Origin: JAXLXE01 sp046328115
GTDB lineage: Bacteria > Chloroflexota > UBA6077 > JACCZL01
Assembly: GCA_046328115.1 (NCBI GenBank)
Contig: JAXLXE010000002.1
Span: forward strand, 868,001-932,000
DNA: 64,000 nucleotides
Reading direction: 5' to 3'
Positions 44,957 through 54,039 of the stretch are shown one piece after another. Position numbers and translations under genes: made by a program. Each line of letters begins with the position of its first letter. The stretch's first letter is position 1. The notes beneath the pieces are model-generated. The model was not told where the DNA came from, made no database searches, and saw only the letters and a list, made by a program, of their open reading frames with translations.

Positions 44957-46204
44957 TCAGTCGGTAGGCAGCGCCGCGCGTTGCCGCTCAAGAAACGCCC
45001 GCTCAACGGTGTTCGCGGTTCGCGCCAGCGCAGCCGAGTAGGCAATCGTGGCCTCGCGCGGTCTCCCGAGGCGTTTCAACAAGTCGGCACGAACGGAGTG
45101 ATAGAGCGCATACGTGTCCAGCGGCAGGGATTCAATGGCGTCCAACGCCGCCCGAGCGCCCGAAACCTCGGCAAGCGCGACCGCCCGGTTCAGAGCCACG
45201 ACAGGGCTGGGTGCCACCCCATACAACCGGTTGTAGAGGCTTAGAATCTGGCCCCAATCCGTCTCTGCAACCGTCGGCGCGGTGCAATGCACGGCGTTGA
45301 TAGCCGCTTGAAGCTGGTACGGCCCAGGCCTGACGGAATCAAAGCAGCGACGGATGATGGTGAGGCCTTCGGCGATGAGGTCTGGGTCCCAGCGCGAACG
45401 GTCCTGTTGCGCCAGCAGCACCATTTCCCCCCCTGCTGTAAGGCGTGCCGGGGCCCTCGCGGCGGTCAATAACAGCAGGGCCAGCAGTCCAGACGCTTCC
45501 GCCTCCGCGGGGAGCAATTGCGCGACCATCCGCGCGAGGCGAATCGCCTCGTTGCAAAGTTCCACCCGAATGAGCTCGCGACCAGAGCTCGCGGCGTAGC
45601 CCTCGTTGAAGATCAGGTAAATCACCGCGAGCACGGCGCCGAGTCGCTCTGGCAGCTCCGCGGCTTGCGGCACGCGATACGGGATGCCCGCGTGCCGAAT
45701 CTTGGCCTTCGCGCGCACCAGCCGCTGCGCCATGGTTGACTCACTGACCAGGAACGCGCGTGCAATCTCCGAGGTGGTCAGACCGCCAAGAAGGCGAAGC
45801 GAGAGCCCCACCCGCGCCTGCAGGCTGAGGGCGGGGTGGCAGCACGTGAAGATCAACCGGAGGCGCTCGTCAGCGACCACACCACTCACGCTGTCAGGCA
45901 TAAGGCCAGTCCCGTCAAATGCAAGGCGATCGTCCCGCGAGGCTTCTTCGAGATGGTGACCCACCCGGGCCGCGTCTCGACGGAGGCGGTTGATCCCCAG
46001 GTTCCGGGCCGTCGTGATGATCCAGCCCGCCGGACTTGGCGGAAGTCCAGCGGCGGGCCAACGTCGAAGTGCAACCAGGAACGCATCCTGAACCGCGTCT
46101 TCAGCAACGTCGATGTCGCCAAAGACGCGCACCATCACCGAAACGGCCCGAGCGTGCTCCTCTCGGAACACTCGCTCAACGGCAGAGGTGGAGACGCTGG
46201 TCAA
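44957..46204 (-). CDS. ECF sigma factor of the SigJ/ECF42-like type with C-terminal extension
   Basis: 415 residues from TTG 46204, whose TTGA overlaps the stop of the YCII gene. Sigma region 2 is VERVFREEHARAVSVMVRVF to AEDAVQDAFLVALRRWP, and region 4 includes LSLRLLGGLTTSEIARAFLV with SESTMAQRLVRAKAKIR. A helical C-terminal extension of about 200 residues (for example LGAVLAVIYLIFNEGYAAS and the TPR-like VVALNRAVALAEVSG) is typical of ECF42 sigma factors, which are not controlled by an anti-sigma but pair with a DGPF/YCII protein, as found here. The reading upstream of TTG 46204 is a shadow of YCII. Confidence 0.9.
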   Translation of the reverse strand: MTSVSTSAVERVFREEHARAVSVMVRVFGDIDVAEDAVQDAFLVALRRWPAAGLPPSPAGWIITTARNLGINRLRRDAARVGHHLEEASRDDRLAFDGTGLMPDSVSGVVADERLRLIFTCCHPALSLQARVGLSLRLLGGLTTSEIARAFLVSESTMAQRLVRAKAKIRHAGIPYRVPQAAELPERLGAVLAVIYLIFNEGYAASSGRELIRVELCNEAIRLARMVAQLLPAEAEASGLLALLLLTAARAPARLTAGGEMVLLAQQDRSRWDPDLIAEGLTIIRRCFDSVRPGPYQLQAAINAVHCTAPTVAETDWGQILSLYNRLYGVAPSPVVALNRAVALAEVSGARAALDAIESLPLDTYALYHSVRADLLKRLGRPREATIAYSAALARTANTVERAFLERQRAALPTD

Positions 46205-46578
46205 TCGCTGCCGCGAGAGTGGAGGGCTGCCCGTTGAAACGGCCGCAGCTCGATGGGCAAGCCCGTGGCGCGCGCGAACCTCATTGCCCACTCGAGCGCG
46301 GCGTCGAGATCTGGCGCGCGGATAATGCTGATCCCGCCGACGTGTTCTTTGGCCTCGACGAAAGGCCCATCCGTCATCAGTTCCTCGCCGTCGCGGACGC
46401 GCACGACTGTGCTGGTCGCGGCAGCGTGCAATCCACCGCCGAACACCCACGCGTCCGCCGCGACAAGCTCCTGATTAATCGCTGCCACCTCGCGCATGAT
46501 TGGATCCAGGACTTCTGGCGGCGGCGGGTCGCCGTCCGGCTGGATCATGCTCAGCAAGTAGTATTTCAACTCAGTCAT
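46201..46578 (-). CDS. YCII-related (DGPF) domain protein
   Basis: 125 residues from ATG 46578. TDGPFVEAKEHVGG carries the DGPF motif that names the family; MTELKYYLLSMIQPDG is the first strand. In ECF42 systems the adjacent YCII/DGPF proteins are the usual conserved partners and often part of the sigma factor's regulon. It is coupled both ways: its ATG overlaps the stop of a small upstream ORF (ATGACTGA) and its stop overlaps the sigma start. No catalytic role is established. Confidence 0.9.
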   Translation of the reverse strand: MTELKYYLLSMIQPDGDPPPPEVLDPIMREVAAINQELVAADAWVFGGGLHAAATSTVVRVRDGEELMTDGPFVEAKEHVGGISIIRAPDLDAALEWAMRFARATGLPIELRPFQRAALHSRGSD

Positions 46579-46771
46579 CTCCGGCTTCTCCTCGGCGTGC
46601 CAATCGGGTGTGCATGTCAATCGGGCGTGCGTACAAATCGAATGTCGACCAGCGGCCCTCCTCTACCACTGGCTCTGGGACGCGCCACGTGGCACCGGTC
46701 TGCTGAGCGCGGGGCCCGTCAGGCCGATGCTGCACCAGGTGCCCCTCGTAAAGCAGCAGGCGATCCATCAT
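46571..46771 (-). CDS. Small 66-residue protein upstream of YCII/ECF42, unknown
   Basis: A 66-codon frame starts ATGATG at 46771 and ends at TGA 46571-46573, overlapping the YCII ATG by 8 bp. The sequence is soluble and charged (MMDRLLLYEGHLVQHRP, then WRVPEPVVEEGRWSTFDLYAR). I do not recognise the family. Support comes from the coupled ATGACTGA junction, coding-like composition and position as first gene of the sigma operon. An extended -10-like element (TGCTATTTG) lies 5 nt before the ATG, so the mRNA may be leaderless. Confidence 0.5.
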   Translation of the reverse strand: MMDRLLLYEGHLVQHRPDGPRAQQTGATWRVPEPVVEEGRWSTFDLYARPIDMHTRLARRGEAGDD

Positions 46772-47009
46772 CTATACAAATAGCAGTCGCCGATATCGAC
46801 AGCCGGCCGAGAGCGCCGGGCCAGACCTGCGCTGGCCGCCCGATTCGTCGCGGACACACGGGGTACCGCGGCCAGTTGACGTGCGCGTTCCCAGGGGCGA
46901 CACTTCACCTCCACCAGCTCACCCAGGAGGGTGGGCCAGTTTTTCTGCGGGGCGAAGGAAGCGCGCCGTGGCGCGGGACCGACGTCCAGTCCTGACCAGG
47001 GAGGTCCAT

Positions 47010-48683
47010 TTGCGCGGTGTAGACGCAGTCGCGAAGATCCTCAAGCAAGAGGGCGTTGAGTACCTCTTCTCCTACCCCAATAACAACCTGATCGACTCCG
47101 CGGCAGCGATCGGCATCCGACCGATCATCGCGCGAAGCGAGAAGACGCTCATCAACATGGCGGACGGCTACGCCCGCGCGTCGAACGGCCGCAAGACCAC
47201 GGTCATCACCGTGCAGGCCGGCCCCGGCATCGAGAACGCCTTTGGTGGCCTGGCCCAGGCCTACGCGGACGGCATCCCGCTACTGATCATCCCAGGTGGT
47301 CCAGACCAGCACCGCTGGGGTGAGCCGCCGGAGTTCGACCCGCTCCCGGTCTATCGCAACATCATGAAGTGGGCCGGCCGAATCAACTTTGCCGACCGCA
47401 TTCCAGAGCTAGCCAGCCGCGCCTTTGCGCAGCTCAGAAATGGCAAACCCGGCCCGGTGCTGCTGGAGCTTCCCCGCGACGTCGCCGCCGCGCAGATCGA
47501 TGACAACTTCGAATACACGCCGCGACGCGGTTACCGCTCTGCCGGCGACCCCGCGGACGTGGCGGAGGCCGCCCGGCTGCTCCTGGCGGCGAAGCGCCCC
47601 TTCATCCACGCCGGGCACGGCGTGCTGTGGGCGGAAGCCTGGGACGAGCTGCGCGAGCTTGCGGAGCTGGTGAAGGCACCGGTCATGACGACCATGGCCG
47701 GCAAGAGCGCCTTTCCAGATGACCATCCGTTGGCGCTAGGCAGCGGCGGCCACACCATCACCAAGACGGCCGGTCACTTCCTCGTGAAGAGCGACCTGGT
47801 CTTCGGCATCGGCGCCAGCTTTGCCAAGGGCAGCTTCTCCACCCCGATCCCCAGCGGCAAGAAGATCGTCCAGATCAACGTGGATGCCCGCGACGTGGAC
47901 AAGGACTACATCACGGACCACGCGGTGATCGGTGATGCCAGGCTGGTGCTGCGCCAGATCATCGACGCCGTAAAGAGCCAGGGTGGGTCAAAGCGGAACG
48001 GCGATGAGGTGGTGGCCGAGATCAAGGCCGCCAAGAACGAGTACCTAGACGAGTGGCTGCCGCGGCTCACCTCCAGCGAGTCTCCGATCAATCCCTACCG
48101 GGTGATCTGGGACATGCTGAAGACGGTGGACGCCCGCGCCACGATCATCACGCACGACTCAGGCAACCCGCGCGACCAGACCATGAGCTTCTGGGAGGCG
48201 CCCATGCCCCGCGGCTACATCGGCTGGGGCAAGTCCACCCAGCTCGGAACGGGCTACGGCATCGCCATGGGCGCCAAGCTGGCCCACCCGGACAAGCTGT
48301 GCATCAACATCATGGGCGACCTGGCGTTTGGCACGGCTGGCATGGAGGTTGAGACGGCGGTGCGCGAGCGGATCCCGATCATGACGGTGATCCTGAACAA
48401 CTCGCGCATGGGCGGCTACGGCCACCACATGCCCACGGCCAGCGAACGCTACGGCTCCAACCGACTGTCCGGGAACTACGCGGCCGTGGCCAAGGGCCTG
48501 GGCGCGTACGCCGAGCGTGTGGAGGACCCGAACGACGTGGCCAACGCCATTGCGCGCGGCATCAAGGCCACGCGCGAGGGCCAGGTGGTAGTGCTGGAGA
48601 TGGTGACCAAGGAGGAGCCGGTCTACCCAGCAGCGCCCGCGATGCTCAAGGAGCTGACCGAGCGCGAGCTGGCCTCGGTCTAG
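47010..48683 (+). CDS. Thiamine-pyrophosphate-requiring enzyme, acetolactate synthase-like
   Basis: 557 residues from TTG 47010, with GGGAGG 5 nt upstream and a family N-terminus (LRGVDAVAKILKQEGVEYL). The longer reading from 46881 adds a Pro/Arg-rich stretch with no similarity. The catalytic Glu is in IARSEKTLINMADGYARA. The C-terminal NIMGDLAFGTAGMEVETAV to VILNNSRMGGYG segment is the GD...NN cofactor motif. It resembles the broad group of acetolactate-synthase-like TPP enzymes of uncertain substrate. It has no ilvN-like regulatory subunit next to it, so a biosynthetic acetolactate role is doubtful. A strong terminator follows. Confidence 0.88.
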   Translation: MRGVDAVAKILKQEGVEYLFSYPNNNLIDSAAAIGIRPIIARSEKTLINMADGYARASNGRKTTVITVQAGPGIENAFGGLAQAYADGIPLLIIPGGPDQHRWGEPPEFDPLPVYRNIMKWAGRINFADRIPELASRAFAQLRNGKPGPVLLELPRDVAAAQIDDNFEYTPRRGYRSAGDPADVAEAARLLLAAKRPFIHAGHGVLWAEAWDELRELAELVKAPVMTTMAGKSAFPDDHPLALGSGGHTITKTAGHFLVKSDLVFGIGASFAKGSFSTPIPSGKKIVQINVDARDVDKDYITDHAVIGDARLVLRQIIDAVKSQGGSKRNGDEVVAEIKAAKNEYLDEWLPRLTSSESPINPYRVIWDMLKTVDARATIITHDSGNPRDQTMSFWEAPMPRGYIGWGKSTQLGTGYGIAMGAKLAHPDKLCINIMGDLAFGTAGMEVETAVRERIPIMTVILNNSRMGGYGHHMPTASERYGSNRLSGNYAAVAKGLGAYAERVEDPNDVANAIARGIKATREGQVVVLEMVTKEEPVYPAAPAMLKELTERELASV

Positions 48684-48706
48684 CCTCCATCTTCTGGTAG
48701 TTGCTC

Positions 48707-48746
48707 GGGCCGCGGCTCCCTCCGATGCCGTCGGGAGCCGCGGCCC
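48707..48746 (+). terminator. Intrinsic terminator after the second TPP enzyme gene
   Basis: Positions 48707-48720 and 48733-48746 form a perfect 14-bp GC-rich stem around a 12-nt loop, 23 bp after the stop. The downstream strand reads CCCAGCTTTGTT, a weak T-rich tract. It separates this gene from the MFS transporter. Confidence 0.7.
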
Positions 48747-48771
48747 CCAGCTTTGTTCTGGACGCAAACTC

Positions 48772-50283
48772 GTGATGGCATCAAACGCGGCCACAGCCCA
48801 CGCTGAAGAGCGCCGCTGGCTGTTCTTCTCGCTCGCGGCGCTCAGCATTCTGATGTCCGCCATTGACAACACGATCGTGGCGGTGGCGCTGCCCACCCTG
48901 ATCGTGGACCTGGACACCAGTCTCACCTGGGCTGGCTGGACCGTCACGGCGTACTCGTTGACGCAGACCATCATGATGCCGATGGCCGGGAAGCTGGCGG
49001 AGCAGTTTGGTCAGATGCGGGTCTTTCTGATCTGTGTGATGCTCTTCACGCTAGGCTCGCTGCTCTGCTGGTTCGCCCCGAACGTCTACGTCTTGATCGC
49101 CTGCCGGATCCTGCAGGCCGCCGGCGGCGGAGGCTTCTTCCCTTCCGCCACCGGGATCGTTGCTCAGCGCTTCCCCGCCACGCGCAGCCGCATGATTGGG
49201 CTGTTCGCCACCATCTTTCCGGTCGGCGGCATCCTGGGGCCGAACATCGGCGGCGTGATCATCCAGAACTTCGGCTGGCGGGCCGTGTTTCTGGTAAACG
49301 TGCCCATAGGCTTGCTGGTCATCGCCACCCTCGCCCGGGAGGCGCTTGGACCACGGGCAGAACGGCACGCAGTGGGGAGATCCATCGACTTCGTGGGCGC
49401 GGCGCTCCTTGGAGGCGCCATCCTCACGCTGATGTCGGCGCTCACGCTGTTGGGCCGGAATCCGGAGCTTGCGCAGTCGCCGATACTCTGGGCCACACTG
49501 GTTTTCAGTGCCCTGCTGCTGGCCGTGTTCATCCGCCACGAGCGCCGAGTGAGCGACCCAATTCTGGATCTGGACCTGGTGGCACAGCATCCGTTCCTGG
49601 CGATGAACGTGTTCAACATCATGGCCGGCGTCTGCTTCATGGGATTCTTCACGTTCATCCCGTTCTACGCCACGGTGCAGTACGGCATGCGGCCGCTCGA
49701 AGCTGGCCTGGTGCTCACGCCTCGGTCGCTCGTCATGATCGTCGTGTCTACCACCACGAGCTTCATGTTGTCGCGCACCGGGTACCGCGCACCCATGCTG
49801 GCCGGACTCGCCTGCGTGGTCAGCACCCTGTTGCTGCTCGGACTGGGTCCCACCGAGCTCAGCCTGGGGCCCGTCGAAGTCTCGCCGTTGATCCTCCTGA
49901 TCCTGATGATGGCCCTGTCCGGCATGGGAATGGGGCTGCTCATCCCCTCATCCAACAACGCGGGTCTCGACCTGGTGCCCCGGCGAACGGCGGCAATCTC
50001 TGGGATCCGCGGCCTGTTCAACTCCACCGGCGGCGTTATTGGCACGGCGCTCATCGTGCTCTGGCTCGAACTGAGCCCGGATAAAGCCATCGGCCTGCGG
50101 CAGGTGTTCGCGGCGCTCGGCGTGCTGCTGCTGGCGGCCGGCCCGCTCCTGCTGCTGATACCAGACACCGCGCTGGAGAGACGACGTCGAGAGCAGCGCG
50201 CGGCCGTTGCTGGCGCGGAGGCAGACGTAGCGGCTGCCCGCGACCGTCTGGCGCGAGGCGCCGGCCCGACCACGGATCGCTGA
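48772..50283 (+). CDS. MFS transporter, DHA2 (EmrB/QacA-like) family, 14-helix
   Basis: 503 residues with about 14 predicted helices. LSILMSAIDNTIVAVALPTLI (motif D1 of the 14-helix family) and GWRAVFLVNVPIGLLVIATL (motif C region) are typical of DHA2 drug:H+ antiporters. GKLAEQFGQMRVFL is the cytoplasmic motif A. The C-terminus is a short charged tail. Exports drugs or metabolites by proton exchange; no TetR-type regulator is adjacent, so the substrate is open. Confidence 0.94.
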   Translation: MMASNAATAHAEERRWLFFSLAALSILMSAIDNTIVAVALPTLIVDLDTSLTWAGWTVTAYSLTQTIMMPMAGKLAEQFGQMRVFLICVMLFTLGSLLCWFAPNVYVLIACRILQAAGGGGFFPSATGIVAQRFPATRSRMIGLFATIFPVGGILGPNIGGVIIQNFGWRAVFLVNVPIGLLVIATLAREALGPRAERHAVGRSIDFVGAALLGGAILTLMSALTLLGRNPELAQSPILWATLVFSALLLAVFIRHERRVSDPILDLDLVAQHPFLAMNVFNIMAGVCFMGFFTFIPFYATVQYGMRPLEAGLVLTPRSLVMIVVSTTTSFMLSRTGYRAPMLAGLACVVSTLLLLGLGPTELSLGPVEVSPLILLILMMALSGMGMGLLIPSSNNAGLDLVPRRTAAISGIRGLFNSTGGVIGTALIVLWLELSPDKAIGLRQVFAALGVLLLAAGPLLLLIPDTALERRRREQRAAVAGAEADVAAARDRLARGAGPTTDR

Positions 50284-50358
50284 ACGCCGCGGCACCGGCT
50301 AGACTATGGGCTGACGGGCAGAGTAGCCACCCTGAAACCCGCCCAACGGAGGGTCGCG

Positions 50359-50826
50359 ATGCCGCCAACACCGATCCAGGAGTTCCTTTCAGACCCACAG
50401 CGCGCCCTGCTGGCTGCCGTCCTGGACCAGCTCATCCCGGCCAAGCGAGACGTTCCCGGCGCCGGGACGCTGGGCGTGGGCCGCACGGTCGAGCTCTCGC
50501 TCGCTACCGCCTCAGAGACGCGACGCTCGCTCATAGATGCTCTGGCCTCGATCGAGATCACCAGCGACGGCCGCTTCGTGCAGATGGACGTTGCTGAGCG
50601 GGACGCAACGCTGCGGGTGGTAGAAGCAGCGCACCCACGCCTGTTCTCTGAACTGGTCCAGCACACCTACCGCGGCTACTACACGCACCCTCGAGTCATC
50701 GCCAGCGTCCAGCCATCCACGGCCCCGCCACAGCCCCTGGGCCACACACTGCCACCGTTCGATGAGAGCCTGCTGAGCCGGCAGCGCGCGCGGGACCCGT
50801 TCTGGCGGCGCACGGACACCAACTGA
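50359..50826 (+). CDS. Gluconate 2-dehydrogenase subunit 3-like protein
   Basis: 155 residues. FLSDPQRALLAAVLDQLIP followed by PGAGTLGVGRTVELSL and TYRGYYTHPRVIASV fits the gluconate 2-dehydrogenase subunit 3 family, the small chaperone-like partner of GMC oxidoreductases. These partners usually carry a Tat signal that exports the complex; none is present here (MPPTPIQEFLSD), so the complex is likely cytoplasmic. The best partner in the window is the GMC enzyme at 43289-44926, which is unusually far away. It is 39 bp before the aminotransferase gene. Confidence 0.75.
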   Translation: MPPTPIQEFLSDPQRALLAAVLDQLIPAKRDVPGAGTLGVGRTVELSLATASETRRSLIDALASIEITSDGRFVQMDVAERDATLRVVEAAHPRLFSELVQHTYRGYYTHPRVIASVQPSTAPPQPLGHTLPPFDESLLSRQRARDPFWRRTDTN

Positions 50827-50865
50827 CCCTTTCTGAACACAGTCCACACCACGCGGAGAGATGAC

Positions 50866-52194
50866 GTGAGCACCCCTCTGACCCGAACGACTACCCGAGC
50901 CGAGGAGTACTTCGAAGCCGCGAAGCGCGTATTGCCAGGCGGGGTCTCCGCGTCCGCCCGACTCCACAAGAGCCTGGGGCGACCCATGGTGGCCCAGCGG
51001 GGCGCGGGTGGGCTGGTGTACGACATCGACGGCCGGGAATATGTGGACCTGTGCACCGGCTTTGGCGCCGGGCTCATGGGCCACGGCCATCCCGCTATCA
51101 AGACCGCCATCAACGACATCGTTGAGCGCGGCATCCTGTGCTCGTGGGAGGTACCAGAGGTCCTCTCCGTAGCCCAGAAGCTCACCGAGATCATCCCGTG
51201 CGCAGAATTCGTCCGCTTCGCAACATCAGGCACCGAGACAACGTGGCACGCCGTCCGCACCGCGCGCGTGTTCACGGGCCGCCCCCTGGTCGTCAAGTTC
51301 GAGGGCCACTTCCACGGCTACAACGACCACCTGGGCTACACCTATTGGCCACCCGTCGAGCAGCTTGGCGCCCTGGATGCCATGGCCAGCATCCCCGCCA
51401 GCGAGGGCATGCCAGGCTCGCTGGCAGAGTCCGTGCTGGTGCTGCCGTTCAATGAGCCATCCATCTTGGAGCGCGTGCTTCGCGCGCGCGGCAGCGACAT
51501 CGCGGCGGTCATCCTAGAGCCCATCAACTTCAACTCCGGCGGTGTGCTTCCAGCGCCCGGCTTTCTGGAGCTTCTTCGCCGGCTCACGGCCGAGCTGGGG
51601 ATCATCCTGATATTCGATGAGATCCTCTCAGGCTTCCGCACCGGGCCCGGGTGCGCCCAGGAGTACCTGGGCGTGACGCCGGACATGTGCACGCTGGGCA
51701 AATCCCTGGGCGGAGGCACGGCCCTGAGTGCGTTCATGGGGCGCCGCGACGTGATGTCCGCGGTGGCACCCCTTGGCGGCGCCGTCCACAGCGGTACGTT
51801 CAATGCCCACCCCATCGCCATGGCAGCCGCGAACGCGTTCCTCGACGAGATCAAGCGGGATGGTTTCTGGCCCAGACTAGACGCGATTGCCCAGCGTTTG
51901 TACCCGGGGTTGCGTCAAGCGTTCGCAAGCGCCGGACTGCCCGTGTGGGTCCAGGGCGTGGGGAACCGCTTCTGTCTGGTGTTCGGGCTCGCCGAGGAGC
52001 CCACCAGTTATCGCCAGTCCGGCCTGGACGACAAGGACCTGCAGACCAGGTTCTTCGCGGCGGCGATCGAGGAAGGCGTGTACTTCCACAACATGTACCA
52101 CCACGGCTTCTCTATCCAGCACACGGATGAGCAGATCGATCGCGCCATTGAGGCAGTCGGGCGAGCCGCGCGGAGGGTGATGGCCGGCCGCTAG
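50866..52194 (+). CDS. Class III aminotransferase, glutamate-1-semialdehyde aminomutase-like
   Basis: 442 residues of the PLP fold-type I aminotransferases. AKRVLPGGVSASARLHKSL and EYVDLCTGFGAGLMGHGHP are the N-terminal hallmarks; SGTETTWHAVRTARVFTG binds the cofactor phosphate. IILIFDEILSGFRTG gives the PLP Asp and MCTLGKSLGGGTALSAF the Schiff-base Lys. It resembles HemL-like paralogues used in catabolism more than true HemL, since no other heme-synthesis gene is adjacent. GTG start 50866 follows CGGAGAGATGAC. It overlaps the convergent glycosidase gene by 4 bp. Confidence 0.9.
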   Translation: MSTPLTRTTTRAEEYFEAAKRVLPGGVSASARLHKSLGRPMVAQRGAGGLVYDIDGREYVDLCTGFGAGLMGHGHPAIKTAINDIVERGILCSWEVPEVLSVAQKLTEIIPCAEFVRFATSGTETTWHAVRTARVFTGRPLVVKFEGHFHGYNDHLGYTYWPPVEQLGALDAMASIPASEGMPGSLAESVLVLPFNEPSILERVLRARGSDIAAVILEPINFNSGGVLPAPGFLELLRRLTAELGIILIFDEILSGFRTGPGCAQEYLGVTPDMCTLGKSLGGGTALSAFMGRRDVMSAVAPLGGAVHSGTFNAHPIAMAAANAFLDEIKRDGFWPRLDAIAQRLYPGLRQAFASAGLPVWVQGVGNRFCLVFGLAEEPTSYRQSGLDDKDLQTRFFAAAIEEGVYFHNMYHHGFSIQHTDEQIDRAIEAVGRAARRVMAGR

Positions 52195-53933
52195 CGACGG
52201 CTGGTGGGCGCGGTGCCGCCGGTCTTCGGGGTGGCCGTTGGCGGCACGTTGGTGGACGGTTTCGGTGTGCTGGTGGGGGCCGGTTTTGGCGTGGCCGTGG
52301 GGATCGGGGTCGCGGTGGGCACGGCCGTCGCCGCGGCCTTCCCCTTCGGGGTGGGCGTAGCAGTGGCGCTCGACTTCGATGAGCTGGCGGGCGCCGGCTT
52401 GGGCTTAGATGGGACGGGTGGCGGCGCGTTCTGGATGACGGGCGGCGGCTCCTCGATCTTATTGGATGGCGGGGGGGCCGGACGCGACGGCGCGGAGGCG
52501 GTCTCCACGACGATGAGCGGGTTGCCACCGATCATCCGCGTCATGGGCGCGTGGGGCACCGTCGATGCCGTGGCGGGCTCCAGGTCCAGCGCAAACGCGC
52601 CATCCACCGCGGCGATCTCGCGCTCGTTCCCCCACTTGTCCACCACAACCGCGCGAGGCCCGCTCGCGGTGATCCGAGCCGGCGTGACACCCGTTCCGAG
52701 GCTCCACACCACGGTCACCAGATCCGCCCCACGGGCCAGCCGCACCTGGACCACGTCCCCCTCACTGCCCATCTGACCGTCTGACGCACCCGCCAGATAA
52801 CGCTGCGCCACGCGGTACGCATCCAGCGCCGGACGCGCCGAGCCATCCGCGCGGACGAGGCCCATCTGCTCGGTGCCCACCGGGGTGTCCCCGTCCGTCA
52901 TGGAGTACACGCTGATCCGGTCCACGTTGGCCGCCAGGCCAGCCGCAACAGCCTGGATCACGTAGGAAGCCTGCTCGTCCAGCGTGGCGCGGAAGTCCCC
53001 CGCCGGCAATGGGTTGGCCGGATCGTTCCACGGCGCAACGTTGGTCTCCGCCACCCAGATGGGCTTGTCAAAGCCGCGCTGCTGCATGAGCGAGTGGAAC
53101 AGGCGAGCAACCCGGAAGACGCCAGCCGGTTCGTTGTACAGATGGAGAGAGGCCACGTCGAAATACCAGCCGTTGGCCGGCGCCAGCGGGTCGCGCGATG
53201 CGGCGTCCAGGTAGCGCTGAAAGTACTGGGTGCGGCCATACTGGTGGTCCCACCAGTAGGTCAACCCTGGTAACGCAACCGTGGCCGATGGATTTGCACG
53301 CTTGATCGCCAGGTAGCCCGAACGCTGGAGCTTGAAGAAGTCCTCCACGGAGCCGTCCCACGTGTGGGTGTCGGAGGCAGCGTCCCAGACGTCCGGCTCG
53401 TTCCAGATCACCCAGTCATCTATCCGGCCACGGTACCGCTCTGCGATCTTTCGCGCGAAGTCCGCCCAAAGGTTGCCTGGATCGTCCGGCGCCAGGTCAA
53501 GCCCGGCCGGCACCCCGTTCACGGAGCCGTTGGTGCTCGCCCACGGCGGCGTGGAGATGAGCAGACCCACGACCCGACGGCCCGCCGCTAGCTCACGGTC
53601 CAGGACCTCATCGGAGAAATAGAACGGGTTCCAGTCATCTGGACCGCCCTCCTGGAGCGCACTCCACCAGAAGACAACACGGCTCCAGCGGACGCCCGCG
53701 TCCGTTGCGACATCGGTGGCCCGATACGCCTCCACCGCTCCGAACCGCGGGTCACTCCCCACGGCCGACGCAGCCGAAGGCGCAGGCACGGCGGAGGCCG
53801 GGGGCACCGTCAGCGGCAGCGCCATCAGCGCCGCGGTCATCACGTATCCAACGAGTCTGGCGCGGTGGCTCAACGGGGGTTCCGCGCCTCCTCGGAGCGG
53901 CCTGGCCGGCAAGTTGGCGCATTCGCGCCTCAC
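52191..53933 (-). CDS. Secreted glycoside hydrolase (GH39-like fold) with Thr/Pro-rich tail
   Basis: 580 residues. The basic N-terminus is followed by a hydrophobic signal segment (LVGYVMTAALMALPLTVPPASA). The catalytic barrel includes RWSRVVFWWSALQEGGPDDW, the acid/base Glu in DDWVIWNEPDVWD, and the probable nucleophile Glu in PIWVAETNVAPW, as in GH39/GH5-type clan GH-A enzymes. The last 110 residues are low-complexity Pro/Thr/Ala/Lys repeats (TPIPTATPKPAPTSTPKP), as in wall-associated linkers. It should be secreted. Its tail overlaps the aminotransferase end by 4 bp. Confidence 0.85.
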   Translation of the reverse strand: MRRECANLPARPLRGGAEPPLSHRARLVGYVMTAALMALPLTVPPASAVPAPSAASAVGSDPRFGAVEAYRATDVATDAGVRWSRVVFWWSALQEGGPDDWNPFYFSDEVLDRELAAGRRVVGLLISTPPWASTNGSVNGVPAGLDLAPDDPGNLWADFARKIAERYRGRIDDWVIWNEPDVWDAASDTHTWDGSVEDFFKLQRSGYLAIKRANPSATVALPGLTYWWDHQYGRTQYFQRYLDAASRDPLAPANGWYFDVASLHLYNEPAGVFRVARLFHSLMQQRGFDKPIWVAETNVAPWNDPANPLPAGDFRATLDEQASYVIQAVAAGLAANVDRISVYSMTDGDTPVGTEQMGLVRADGSARPALDAYRVAQRYLAGASDGQMGSEGDVVQVRLARGADLVTVVWSLGTGVTPARITASGPRAVVVDKWGNEREIAAVDGAFALDLEPATASTVPHAPMTRMIGGNPLIVVETASAPSRPAPPPSNKIEEPPPVIQNAPPPVPSKPKPAPASSSKSSATATPTPKGKAAATAVPTATPIPTATPKPAPTSTPKPSTNVPPTATPKTGGTAPTSRR

Positions 53934-54039
53934 CCCGAGAAAACGTGCGTCAGCGCCGCCGGTTTCGAGACAACGCGACAGAAGATCTATTTAGCGATTC
54001 TGTCGTGTTGCGGATCGTCCCCCGGGTCCCGTGGCGCGC

